Positions 1 to 7,383 of a stretch of DNA of 32,933 nucleotides are shown piece after piece (position 1 is the stretch's first letter; every line of letters starts with the position of its first letter). The notes under the pieces were generated by a model, which worked only from the letters and a program-made list of their open reading frames with translations, was not told the DNA's origin and made no database searches. The stretch comes from Polyangiaceae bacterium (GTDB lineage Bacteria > Myxococcota > Polyangia > Polyangiales > Polyangiaceae). The position numbers were made by a program, and so were the translations under genes. The stretch covers positions 1 through 32,933 of the forward strand of contig JAICTU010000024.1 in the NCBI GenBank assembly GCA_025936205.1, given 5' to 3'.

Positions 1-1
1 C

Positions 2-775
2 GAGCAGGTGCAGAAGGCGGATGGGCTTCAAGACGCGTTGAAGTCGGTGCTGCAGGCGAAGCCCGCTGCCGCGAGCAAGAGCCTCGATCCGCGGCACCTC
101 GGAGAGCTCGTGCAGCAGCACGGCGGTCAGGCCTGGCAAGCGGTGAGCCTGGTCTTCGGTGCTGCCAGCGCGGCGGTCGTGGGCATCTTTGTCTTCATCT
201 ATGGGTTTTACACGTGCCTGGTCGACGGCGAACGCGCCCGTCACTGGATCGTCGATCATTCGCCGCTCGAACCCTGGCAGACGGAGCGCCTGGCGGCCGC
301 ATACGAAGAGACGGGGCGCGGGTTGCTGATCGGCGTGGGCTTGACCGCCCTGTTTCAGGGTGCCGTGGCCACGGTGGGTTATCTCATCATCGGTGTACCG
401 CAGGCGCTCGTGTTCGGCTTGGTGACCGCGCTGGCCGCGCTGATTCCGTCGATCGGTACAGGCCTGGTTTGGGCGCCACTGGCGATCGGGCTGTTCGTGG
501 CAGGCAAGCCGGGCGCCGGTGCTGCTGTGCTCGGGCTCGGGGTGGTGATCTCCGTTGCGGATAACTTCGTACGACCGTTGGTCTCGAAGCATGCCAACCT
601 CGATCTGCCCGCCTATCTGCTGTTCGTGGCCATGCTGGGCGGGATCATGATGTTCGGCGCTTGGGGTCTGCTGGCAGGGCCCCTCTTCGTGCGCCTCGCG
701 ATCGAGGCCCTGCGTATCGGCCACGAGCGGCGGGAGCTGGGGCAGGCGCCGGACCTGGTCCGCACCGGCGTCTAG
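2..775 (+). CDS. AI-2E family transporter (permease), 3' part
   Basis: This is the C-terminal 257 residues or so of an integral membrane protein of the AI-2E/PerM family (PF01594), putative exporters of autoinducer-2 or other small solutes. The reading frame is open to the left edge, so the GTG at position 8 is unlikely to be the true start and the gene is cut by the window. Visible features are a hydrophobic segment around 'VGIFVFIYGFYTCLVDG', several further membrane segments, and the family's conserved 'PSIGTGLVWAP' stretch followed by 'DNFVRPLVSK'. The protein ends at TAG 773-775, followed after 18 bases by the end of a decayed gene on the opposite strand. The substrate cannot be told from sequence. 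Confidence 0.85.
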   Translation, partial: EQVQKADGLQDALKSVLQAKPAAASKSLDPRHLGELVQQHGGQAWQAVSLVFGAASAAVVGIFVFIYGFYTCLVDGERARHWIVDHSPLEPWQTERLAAAYEETGRGLLIGVGLTALFQGAVATVGYLIIGVPQALVFGLVTALAALIPSIGTGLVWAPLAIGLFVAGKPGAGAAVLGLGVVISVADNFVRPLVSKHANLDLPAYLLFVAMLGGIMMFGAWGLLAGPLFVRLAIEALRIGHERRELGQAPDLVRTGV

Positions 776-793
776 CCGCCCAGCCGTCGAGCA

Positions 794-1011
794 TCACATC
801 GGCGGCAGAACACACATGTCTTCTGCCAGCCCGGGCAAGGGCGCGAGGGTGTTGATGTAGGCGGAGACGTCGTGCGCGTCCTCGTCCGTCATGCCGGCGA
901 ACAAGCCGAGCATTGGCGGGCAGATGCCGTTGCCGGTCTTGTCTTTACCCCGTTTGATGACCGCGACGATGTCTTCCAGTTGGTGCGCGCGGGTCGCCCG
1001 GGGCGTAGGGT
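794..1011 (-). pseudogene. Cytochrome c C-terminal remnant
   Basis: About 70 codons lie between the GH42 stop and the convergent permease gene. They read like the end of a small c-type cytochrome: 'IVAVIKRGKDKTGNGICPPM' supplies a plausible Met axial ligand, and 'FAGMTDEDAHDVSAYINTLAPLP' is the typical C-terminal helix. No CXXCH haem-binding motif is present, and upstream the frame runs into the coding sequence of the GH42 gene. It is therefore best read as a 3' fragment left after deletion or insertion, not a working gene. It could instead be a very short unrelated protein, but the resemblance to cytochrome tails is clear. Confidence 0.55.
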
Positions 1012-3042
1012 TCAGAGGGTCTCGCGCAGGATGCGATGGCCGTAACCCGGCAACTCGAAGCTGGGCGGCACCGCTCGTTCGTCGAACAAGTCGCGCGCCG
1101 GGCGCAGCAGCTGGCACGTCACCGGGCGAGCGCCATGGTTGAGCACGAAGTGCAGTGCCGTCGAGTGATTGCGCCGGGTCAGCACTTCGGCAGCGGCGTC
1201 CGCGGTCGTCACGGCGGGCGCCCCGTTGCTCGATGCTGCACCGACGTATTCACGCAGGAGCCAATCGAGCACGGCGTCGTTCAGCGCCACCCCGCAATGC
1301 ACGACCGCACCCGAGCCGCAGCGGCGGCGCGTCACCGCCGCACTGCCCGCGAACCAGCCATTCGCGTAATGGGCGAGCAGCTCCGTGTCAGGCTGCCGCA
1401 ATTCCAGGATTTCCGCGTAGGAGGTGGCCTCCACGGACTGCCCGGAGCGAGCACAGCGCAAGCGCGCTGGCTCATCGAGCGTCGTGGTTTCCCCGTTCGC
1501 GGTGCCGGTCAAGGCCGCGAGGGCCCCGGGCGGCTCGTCAGCAAAGGAGCCCTGCAGGTCGGTCGAGCGATGACCCGCAAGGGGCCCGACGATCAGCAGG
1601 CCGCCCGTGCGTACGAATTCGCTCAACGCGCCCACATCTGCAGCGTCGAGAGCGACGGCGAGGGGCAACAGAGCCACGGAGTACGGTCGCCGCTGCGCCT
1701 CCGCGAGCGGGCCCAACCCGACGTCCCGGGGGCGCAAGCTGTCTTCATTGAGGCCCCAGCGGCGGAGCCCCGCGCGGCCTGTCTCCACGCCGCCCAGATG
1801 CTCCCCGATCCAGGGCTCCACTTCGCAGGCGACTTGCTGCCGATACGAAACGAGCCGCGCCACTGCGACGTCGGGCCAGGTGCTGGCGATCAGCTCGGCG
1901 TGGGGCGCGAGCGCAGCGATCAGGGCGCGCGCTTCCTGGTAGTGCCGGCCGGGCTCGCCCCAGTGTGGAAGCAAGCCGCCCCAGTTGGCCTCTTGCGCCG
2001 CCGGGAAGCTGCGCCAGCGAAACCAGGCGAGCAGGTTGCAGCCGTGTGCAATGGACTGGAGCGCCGTCAGGCTCAGCTCGCCGGGCGGAGATGCCGGCAG
2101 GCGATAGCTGGTCTGGCCCACCTGGCTCGCCTGTTGTTCGACAACCCACAAGCGCTTGGCGTAGGCACGGAAACGCCCGTAGTTCAGGCCCATCGCCGGA
2201 CGAGCCTCGGCCGCTCTCGCAAAGCGCGGGTAGTGATCGTGACCGTAGATGTCGAGGCCCTCGAGCAGGGCCGCCCGATCGATCGGACCGAAGGGGCAGT
2301 TGTGGAGCACCAGCGCCTCGGGATCGGCAGCCACGATCTGCCGGCGCTGCCGGTGCAGGAACTCGAGCGCCAGATCCGAGAGAAAGTGCCGGTAGTCGGC
2401 GCACTGGTGATGGTTCAAGTAGGCCGTGGTGGGCCCCGGCAGATCCGCCTGGCCGAAGTGGTCGAGCTGATTCGACCAGAACGCGAGCCCCCAGGCGGCA
2501 TTGAGCGCGGCGATGTCGCGGTAGCGGCGGGCGAGCCAGGCTTGAAAGGCGGCGCGCGCGGACTCGCCCCAGAGCTCACCCAGGTGGCACCACATCTCAT
2601 TGTCGATCTGCCAGGCCCAGATGCGCCCGTCCCCCGCGTAACGCTGGGCCATGGCCTTCACGATCGCATCGCACGCGGCACGATATGCCGGCTGCGTGTA
2701 GTCGTAGTAGCGGCGCGAATGGCGGTACCAGGGGGCCCCGTGCTCTCGGCGCGCGATGATCTCGGGGTGCGCTTCTTCGAGCCAGGCAGGCGCAGCGTAC
2801 GTCGGCGTGCCGAGGATGACGCCGAGCCCGTGCCGGGCGCAGAGCTCCAGCACCTCATCGACCACCGACCAGTCGAAGCGTCCGGCTGCTGGTTGCATCA
2901 GCGTCCAGGACCCCTCGCCCCAGCGGATACACTCGAGCCCCGCTTCGCGCATCAGGCGCACGTCCTCCGCCCAGCGCTGCCTCGGCCATTGATCGGGATA
3001 CCAGCACACGCCGAAGCGCAGACGATCGTCGTGCTTCAACAC
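1012..3042 (-). CDS. Beta-galactosidase, glycoside hydrolase family 42
   Basis: 676 residues, the usual GH42 length. The family releases terminal beta-galactosyl residues, and some members act on arabinogalacto- or galacto-oligosaccharides. Residues 1-390 form the TIM barrel, starting with the typical 'FGVCWYPDQWP'. The general acid/base is Glu149 in 'WQIDNEMWCH' and the nucleophile is Glu302 in 'LWVVEQQ'. A trimerisation-like domain (about 400-600) and a small C-terminal beta domain follow. No signal peptide is seen, so it should be cytoplasmic and act on imported oligosaccharides. It starts with GTG (3040-3042) only 6 bases after the stop of the upstream cupin gene, so the two are probably cotranscribed. 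Exact substrate is not determined. Confidence 0.93.
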   Translation of the reverse strand: MLKHDDRLRFGVCWYPDQWPRQRWAEDVRLMREAGLECIRWGEGSWTLMQPAAGRFDWSVVDEVLELCARHGLGVILGTPTYAAPAWLEEAHPEIIARREHGAPWYRHSRRYYDYTQPAYRAACDAIVKAMAQRYAGDGRIWAWQIDNEMWCHLGELWGESARAAFQAWLARRYRDIAALNAAWGLAFWSNQLDHFGQADLPGPTTAYLNHHQCADYRHFLSDLALEFLHRQRRQIVAADPEALVLHNCPFGPIDRAALLEGLDIYGHDHYPRFARAAEARPAMGLNYGRFRAYAKRLWVVEQQASQVGQTSYRLPASPPGELSLTALQSIAHGCNLLAWFRWRSFPAAQEANWGGLLPHWGEPGRHYQEARALIAALAPHAELIASTWPDVAVARLVSYRQQVACEVEPWIGEHLGGVETGRAGLRRWGLNEDSLRPRDVGLGPLAEAQRRPYSVALLPLAVALDAADVGALSEFVRTGGLLIVGPLAGHRSTDLQGSFADEPPGALAALTGTANGETTTLDEPARLRCARSGQSVEATSYAEILELRQPDTELLAHYANGWFAGSAAVTRRRCGSGAVVHCGVALNDAVLDWLLREYVGAASSNGAPAVTTADAAAEVLTRRNHSTALHFVLNHGARPVTCQLLRPARDLFDERAVPPSFELPGYGHRILRETL

Positions 3043-3048
3043 CGCTCG

Positions 3049-3510
3049 TCAGCCTTTCGGGTGCACGTCGTCAATCCAGCGCACTTCTTCGGGCAGGTCT
3101 GCGCTGGGAATGTCGAGGTTCACCACGATCGGCTCCTGGCCGCTGCGCACGACCACGCACTGCAGACCTTCGTCGCCGCTCGCGTTCATCTCCTGGTGGG
3201 GCACGAAGGGCGGCACGTAGATGAAGTCGCCGGGGCCGGCCTCCGCCGTGAACTGCAAGGCATCCCCCCAGCGCATCCTGGCTCGCCCCTGCACCACGTA
3301 GATCACGCTCTCGATCTCGCCGTGGTGATGCGCACCGGTCTTGGCGCCCGCGTGGATGTGCACCGTGCCCGCCCAGATCTTGCTCGCCCCGACCTGCGCG
3401 TGAGTGATCGCTGCGGCGCGTTCCATGCCCGGGGTCTGCGGGGTGTTGGTATCGAGCTCGCCGGCGCGGACGACGCGCACGCCGTCGAATTTCCAGTCCG
3501 TGGTCGCCAT
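3049..3510 (-). CDS. Cupin-domain protein
   Basis: A 153-residue single-domain cupin. Motif 1 is at residues 61-75 (three consecutive His at 61-63 and Glu67, 'GEIESVIYVVQG'). Motif 2 is at 94-107 ('GDFIYVPPFVPHQ', His105). His61/63, Glu67 and His105 make the usual metal site. No signal peptide is present. Such proteins may be sugar isomerases, dioxygenases or non-enzymatic sensors; nothing here decides between these. It lies immediately upstream of the GH42 gene with a 6-base gap, so a role in carbohydrate handling is possible by association. ATG start at 3508-3510. Confidence 0.88.
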   Translation of the reverse strand: MATTDWKFDGVRVVRAGELDTNTPQTPGMERAAAITHAQVGASKIWAGTVHIHAGAKTGAHHHGEIESVIYVVQGRARMRWGDALQFTAEAGPGDFIYVPPFVPHQEMNASGDEGLQCVVVRSGQEPIVVNLDIPSADLPEEVRWIDDVHPKG

Positions 3511-3591
3511 CGTGCGACCTCGCTAGCACGGAGGCGCGCGCGCAGCGAGGGTCCAGCGCCTCAACTCAGCCAGACCGACACGGACTGCAGC

Positions 3592-6027
3592 TCAGCCCGC
3601 CGTTTTGCGCTTCTTCCCTGCCGATCTGGTGCGCGCGGTGGCCACCCGTCCCGCCCCTCCGACAAACACGGCCAGATGCTCCCCGGTGAGCGTGGAGCTC
3701 GCCGCCACCAGCTCGGCAGGCGTGCCTTCGAACACGACGCGGCCGCCCTCGTGACCCGCGCCCGGACCGAGGTCGATGATCCAATCGGCGTGGGCCATCA
3801 CCGACTGGTGGTGCTCGATCACGATCACCGACTTGCCGGCGTTCACCAGCTCGTCGAGCAGCCCGAGCAGCTGCTCGAGATCGGCCAGGTGGAGGCCGGT
3901 GGTTGGTTCATCGAGCACGTAGATGCCGCCGTCTTCGCCCATGTGCGTGGCGAGCTTCAGGCGCTGGCGCTCGCCGCCGGAGAGCGTGGTGAGGGGTTGT
4001 CCGAGGCGCAGATAGCCGAGCCCCACGTCGCTCAGCCGCTGCAGGATCGTCTGCGCGGCGGGCAGGCTCGTCTTGCCCGGCCCGAAGAAGGCGAGCGCAT
4101 CCGTGACCGACAGGTCCAGCACGTCGGCGATGTTGAGCTTGCCCAGCCGGTATTCGAGGACGGAGGCCTGGAAGCGCTTGCCCTCGCAGTCCTCACAGAC
4201 CGTGGAGACGCCGGCCATCATCGCCAGATCGGTGTAGATCACGCCGGCGCCGTTGCAGGTGGGGCAGGCCCCTTCGGAGTTGGCGCTGAACAGGGCGGGC
4301 TTGACGTTGTTGGCCTTGGCGAACGCCTTGCGGATGGGCTCCAGGAGCTCCGTGTACGTCGCCGGGTTGCTGCGGCGTGAGCCGCGGATCGGGGTCTGAT
4401 CGACGGAGACCACCCCTTCCCTGCCCGAGACCGAGCCGTGAATGAGGGAGCTCTTACCCGACCCCGCGACGCCCGTCACCACCACCAGCACGCCCAGGGG
4501 GATGTCGACGTCGACATCCTTCAAATTGTGGGTCTTGGCGCCGCGCACCTTCAGCGCGCCCGAGGGCTGGCGCACTTCGGCTTTGAGCGCAGCGCGGTCG
4601 CTCAGGTGGCGGCCCGTCAGCGTGTCGCTGGCGCGGAGCCCCTCCACCGTACCTTGAAAGACCAGCTCGCCGCCCGCGCTGCCCGCACGCGGCCCGAGGT
4701 CGACGACGTGGTCGGCAATGGCAATGGTCTCCGGCTTGTGCTCGACCACCAACACGGTGTTGCCCTTGTCGCGCAGGCGCAAGAGCAGGCCGTTCATGCG
4801 CTGGATGTCATGCGGGTGCAGCCCGATCGTCGGCTCGTCGAAGACGTAGGTCACATCCGTCAGCGACGAGCCGAGGTGGCCGATCATCTTGGTGCGCTGC
4901 GCTTCACCGCCCGAGAGCGTACCAGTGGCCCGATCCAGGCTGAGGTAGCCGAGGCCGATCTCCACGAAGGCGTCGAGGGTGTGGCCCAGCTTCTCCAGGA
5001 GCGGAGCGACGGACGGCTCTTTCAGGCTGCGCACCCAGCCGACGAGCTCGTTGATCTGCATCGCGCAGGCGCCGGCGATGTTGATGCCCTTGATCTTGGA
5101 AGACAGGGCGTCCTTGCTGAGCCGGGTGCCACCGCAGTCGGGGCAGCTGCTGAACGTGACCGCGCGCTCCACGAAGGCGCGGACGTGCGGCTGCAGGCCG
5201 TCGATGTCCTTGGAGAGCATCGACTTCTGGATCCTCGGGATCAGGCCCTCGTAGGTCAGGTTGATGCCGTCGACCTTGATCTTGGTCGGCTCCTTGTGGA
5301 GCAGGTCGTGCAGCTCTTTCTTCGTGTACTTGCGGATCGGCTTGTCGGGGTCGAAGAAGCCGCAGCCGTTGAAGATGCGCCCGAACCAGCCCTCCATGCT
5401 GTAGCCGGGAATGGTGAGCGCGCCTTCATTCAATGACTTCTCGCCGTCGTAGAGCTGGGTCAGGTCGATGTCGCTGACCGAGCCCATACCCTCGCAGCGC
5501 GGGCACATGCCGCCGGCGCGGGAGAAGACGCGCTTTTCGCTCTTGCGCGCGCCCTTTTCGACGGTGATCTCGCCCACCGCACGCACTGACGGAATGTTGA
5601 AGGAGAAGGCGTTCGACGAGCCGATGTGGGGCTTGCCAAGGCGACTGAACAACACGCGCAGCATCGCGTTCGCGTCGGTGGCGGTGCCGACGGTCGAGCG
5701 AGGACCGCCGCCCATGCGCTCCTGATCGACGAGGATCGCGGGCGTGAGCCCCTCCAGCACGTCGACCTCGGGCCGCGCCAGGCTGGGCATGAAGCCCTGC
5801 ACGAACGCGCTGTACGTTTCATTGATCAGGCGCTGCGACTCCGCTGCGATCGTACCAAACACCAGCGACGACTTGCCCGAGCCCGACACGCCGGTGAACA
5901 CCGTCAGCCGGCGCTTGGGGATCTCGACGCTCACGTCTTTCAGGTTGTTGACCCGAGCGCCCTGGACGCGGATCAGGTCATGGCGGTCGGCGGCGTGCGG
6001 GAGTGTGGAGACTTGCTTCGCGGTCAT
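3592..6027 (-). CDS. UvrA-like ABC ATPase, UvrA2/DrrC class (no UvrB-binding domain)
   Basis: 811 residues from the ATG at 6027. A TTG at 6045, overlapping the upstream stop codon, would add six residues. It contains both UvrA ATPase halves: Walker A 'GVSGSGKSS' near residue 46 and 'GVAGSGKSS' in the second half, signatures 'LSGGEAQR' and 'LSGGERQR', and Walker B 'VFDEPTIGL' and 'VLDEPTTGL'. Zinc-ligand pairs are CPRC, CPDC, CPTC and CEDC. Canonical UvrA is about 940 residues and carries a UvrB-binding insertion before the first zinc module. Here only some 45 residues separate that position from CPRC, so the UvrB-binding domain is missing. Known relatives (UvrA2, DrrC) protect against DNA-binding drugs. 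It is the last gene of an arsR-led operon, which supports inducible resistance instead of general repair. Confidence 0.9.
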   Translation of the reverse strand: MTAKQVSTLPHAADRHDLIRVQGARVNNLKDVSVEIPKRRLTVFTGVSGSGKSSLVFGTIAAESQRLINETYSAFVQGFMPSLARPEVDVLEGLTPAILVDQERMGGGPRSTVGTATDANAMLRVLFSRLGKPHIGSSNAFSFNIPSVRAVGEITVEKGARKSEKRVFSRAGGMCPRCEGMGSVSDIDLTQLYDGEKSLNEGALTIPGYSMEGWFGRIFNGCGFFDPDKPIRKYTKKELHDLLHKEPTKIKVDGINLTYEGLIPRIQKSMLSKDIDGLQPHVRAFVERAVTFSSCPDCGGTRLSKDALSSKIKGINIAGACAMQINELVGWVRSLKEPSVAPLLEKLGHTLDAFVEIGLGYLSLDRATGTLSGGEAQRTKMIGHLGSSLTDVTYVFDEPTIGLHPHDIQRMNGLLLRLRDKGNTVLVVEHKPETIAIADHVVDLGPRAGSAGGELVFQGTVEGLRASDTLTGRHLSDRAALKAEVRQPSGALKVRGAKTHNLKDVDVDIPLGVLVVVTGVAGSGKSSLIHGSVSGREGVVSVDQTPIRGSRRSNPATYTELLEPIRKAFAKANNVKPALFSANSEGACPTCNGAGVIYTDLAMMAGVSTVCEDCEGKRFQASVLEYRLGKLNIADVLDLSVTDALAFFGPGKTSLPAAQTILQRLSDVGLGYLRLGQPLTTLSGGERQRLKLATHMGEDGGIYVLDEPTTGLHLADLEQLLGLLDELVNAGKSVIVIEHHQSVMAHADWIIDLGPGAGHEGGRVVFEGTPAELVAASSTLTGEHLAVFVGGAGRVATARTRSAGKKRKTAG

Positions 6028-6041
6028 GAGATCGATCTCTA

Positions 6042-6494
6042 TCAATGGTCAGCGACTCGAGGGCCGCGATCGAGCAACTCGATCAGCTTGGCGCCCATCA
6101 GCTTCCAGCCGTAGCGGGCGCCGCCGGCGTTCTGCTTCTGCGTGAAGCCGGATTGCACCAGGGACAGGCGCGTGCCAGCCGCCGTGGGCGTGAGCGTGAA
6201 GGTCAGGACCGTGTCGACGAAATCGCCGGCGCGCCAGACATAGCTGAGCTTGCGATGCTCTTCGATCTCCAGCATGCGGCAGTTGACGGTGCCATCCCAA
6301 CCGCCGATCGGCGGCCGCCGGAACGTGAAGGACTTGCCCTGCTCGAGGGCGAAATCAGCGACCGGCAACAACCACTGCGCGAGCAGCGCCGGGTCCGTGA
6401 GGGCACGCCACACCTTCTGCGGAACGTGACGCAGCTCGAACTCGAAGGAGATGCAATTGTCCTGCCCTTTGGCGGTCGTATCGACGAGGGTCAT
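6042..6494 (-). CDS. AHSA1/SRPBCC-domain protein
   Basis: 150 residues forming one START-like (SRPBCC, AHSA1) domain. Typical features are 'ELRHVPQKVWRALTDPALLAQWL' near the N-terminus, a central beta-rich section with 'GGWDGTVNCRMLEIEEHRKLSYVW', and the C-terminal helix 'GWKLMGAKLIELL'. The fold makes a hydrophobic pocket that binds small lipophilic molecules. Its ATG overlaps the arsR stop codon (ATGA), and its own stop abuts the uvrA gene, so the three form one translationally coupled operon. ArsR-AHSA1 pairs are common in actinobacteria and myxobacteria. The ligand is unknown, but neighbours suggest it may bind or modify the compound sensed by ArsR. Confidence 0.88.
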   Translation of the reverse strand: MTLVDTTAKGQDNCISFEFELRHVPQKVWRALTDPALLAQWLLPVADFALEQGKSFTFRRPPIGGWDGTVNCRMLEIEEHRKLSYVWRAGDFVDTVLTFTLTPTAAGTRLSLVQSGFTQKQNAGGARYGWKLMGAKLIELLDRGPRVADH

Positions 6495-6820
6495 TCGTCC
6501 ATTTGATCCAGGAGCCGCTCGAGGCGCGCCACGCGCTCAGGCCAAAAGGCACGATAGTGTTCGATCCAGTCGAGCAGCGGCTTCATGCCTCGGGGCTCGA
6601 CCCGATAGTAGACACAACGCCCCTCGCGCCGGCCCTTCACCAGGCCGGCACCCTTCAGTGTGGCGAGATGCTGCGAAATCGCCGGCTGCGAGATGTCGAA
6701 GCGCGCCGTGAGATCCTTCACCGCCGCTTCACCCCGCAGCAGCGATTCGAAGATGGCCCGGCGACTCCGGTCCCCGAGCGCTTGAAAGATCCGGTCCTCG
6801 GCCACTGCGGCGCTGGGCAT
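6491..6820 (-). CDS. ArsR-family transcriptional regulator
   Basis: 109 residues from the ATG at 6818-6820; an in-frame GTG at 6841 lies inside the operator and is unlikely. The winged helix-turn-helix is at about residues 20-80: 'FQALGDRSRRAIFESLL', recognition region 'DISQPAISQHLATLKGAGLV', and wing 'GRREGRCVYYRVEP'. No Cys metal-binding motif (such as ELCVCDL) is present, so it is probably a non-metal-sensing member like those paired with SRPBCC proteins. A -10-like TATTGT ends 6 bases before this ATG, so the message may be leaderless. It probably represses both its own operon and the divergent VOC gene through the two palindromes described separately. Confidence 0.93.
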   Translation of the reverse strand: MPSAAVAEDRIFQALGDRSRRAIFESLLRGEAAVKDLTARFDISQPAISQHLATLKGAGLVKGRREGRCVYYRVEPRGMKPLLDWIEHYRAFWPERVARLERLLDQMDE

Positions 6821-6826
6821 GAAATA

Positions 6827-6855
6827 ACAATAAGCCAACACTTATCAATCGTCAA
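6827..6855 (-). promoter_or_regulatory. Promoter of the arsR-AHSA1-uvrA operon
   Basis: On the minus strand a TTGACG (-35) is followed by exactly 17 bases and TATTGT (-10). The -10 ends 6 bases before the arsR ATG, placing the expected transcription start on the start codon (leaderless). The spacer and the -10 are covered by operator palindrome 1. Confidence 0.6.
6830..6845. promoter_or_regulatory. ArsR-type operator 1
   Basis: Imperfect palindrome ATAAGCCAACACTTAT (half-sites ATAAG/CTTAT). It differs from operator 2 at one base and lies across the arsR promoter. Short AT-rich dyads of this form are typical ArsR-family binding sites. Confidence 0.7.
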
Positions 6856-6864
6856 GTCGAGCCA

Positions 6865-6893
6865 TTGACAATAGATAAGCCAACGCTTATCGT
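6865..6893 (+). promoter_or_regulatory. Promoter of the VOC gene
   Basis: Perfect -35 TTGACA (6865-6870), a 17-base spacer and TATCGT (6888-6893) as -10, 46 bases upstream of the VOC start codon. Operator 2 fills the spacer and enters the -10, so a bound repressor would block RNA polymerase. Confidence 0.6.
6875..6890. promoter_or_regulatory. ArsR-type operator 2
   Basis: Palindrome ATAAGCCAACGCTTAT: 6-base arms ATAAGC/GCTTAT around CAAC. It is identical to operator 1 except for one base; the two start 45 bases apart. It overlaps the VOC promoter. Confidence 0.72.
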
Positions 6894-6939
6894 TTCATCC
6901 GTCACCCGAGCCATTCACCGGGAGAAAGAGGAGCCGATC

Positions 6940-7353
6940 ATGAAGCCACACGCGAGCGTCATCACCCTGGGAGTCCGGGACATGAGCAAGGTGAAGAAGT
7001 TCTACAACGAGGGGCTCGGCTGGGCAGTCCACCATGAGTCGCCGGGCTACTGGCTCTCCTTCAGTCTCAACAACAAGGCGCTGGAGTTCGCCTTCACGCC
7101 CTGGCAAGCCCTCGCGCAGGACGCGGGCGCCAGCGCAGAAGGCAGCGGCTTCCGCGGCGTCACGCTCTCCTACGTGGTACAGTCAGAGAAGCGCGTGGAC
7201 GAGGTGCTGGAGCAGGCGCAGCGCGCGGGCGGCACCATCTCCCGCCCCACGCAGAACACGCATGGCTACTACTCGGGCTACTTCACCGATCCCGAAGGGT
7301 ATCACTGGAAGGTGGTGACGGGCCCGAGCATGCAGGCCTTTGCGGCGGAGTAA
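6940..7353 (+). CDS. VOC (glyoxalase/bleomycin resistance) family protein
   Basis: 137 residues from ATG 6940, preceded by a strong purine-rich ribosome site (GGGAGAAAGAGGAG, 6920-6933). The frame is open upstream to 6865, but that part lies over the promoter. The VOC fold shows as 'VITLGVRDMSKVKKFYNEGLGW' at the start, 'LSFSLNNKALEFAF' in the middle and the C-terminal 'GYYSGYFTDPEGYHWKVV'. VOC proteins act as glyoxalases, dioxygenases, thiol transferases for fosfomycin, or drug-sequestering proteins. It is divergently transcribed from arsR-AHSA1-uvrA and has its own copy of the operator, so it belongs to the same response. The substrate is unknown. Confidence 0.9.
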   Translation: MKPHASVITLGVRDMSKVKKFYNEGLGWAVHHESPGYWLSFSLNNKALEFAFTPWQALAQDAGASAEGSGFRGVTLSYVVQSEKRVDEVLEQAQRAGGTISRPTQNTHGYYSGYFTDPEGYHWKVVTGPSMQAFAAE

Positions 7354-7383
7354 CCAGCCCTCGGCAAAATGAGCGCGGCGCCC

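Noticed and set aside
1036..4380. A 1114-codon open frame on the plus strand
   Set aside because: It lies antisense to the GH42, cupin and UvrA-like genes, is Arg/Gly/Ala/His-rich without any domain, and is a third-position GC artefact of the opposite strand.
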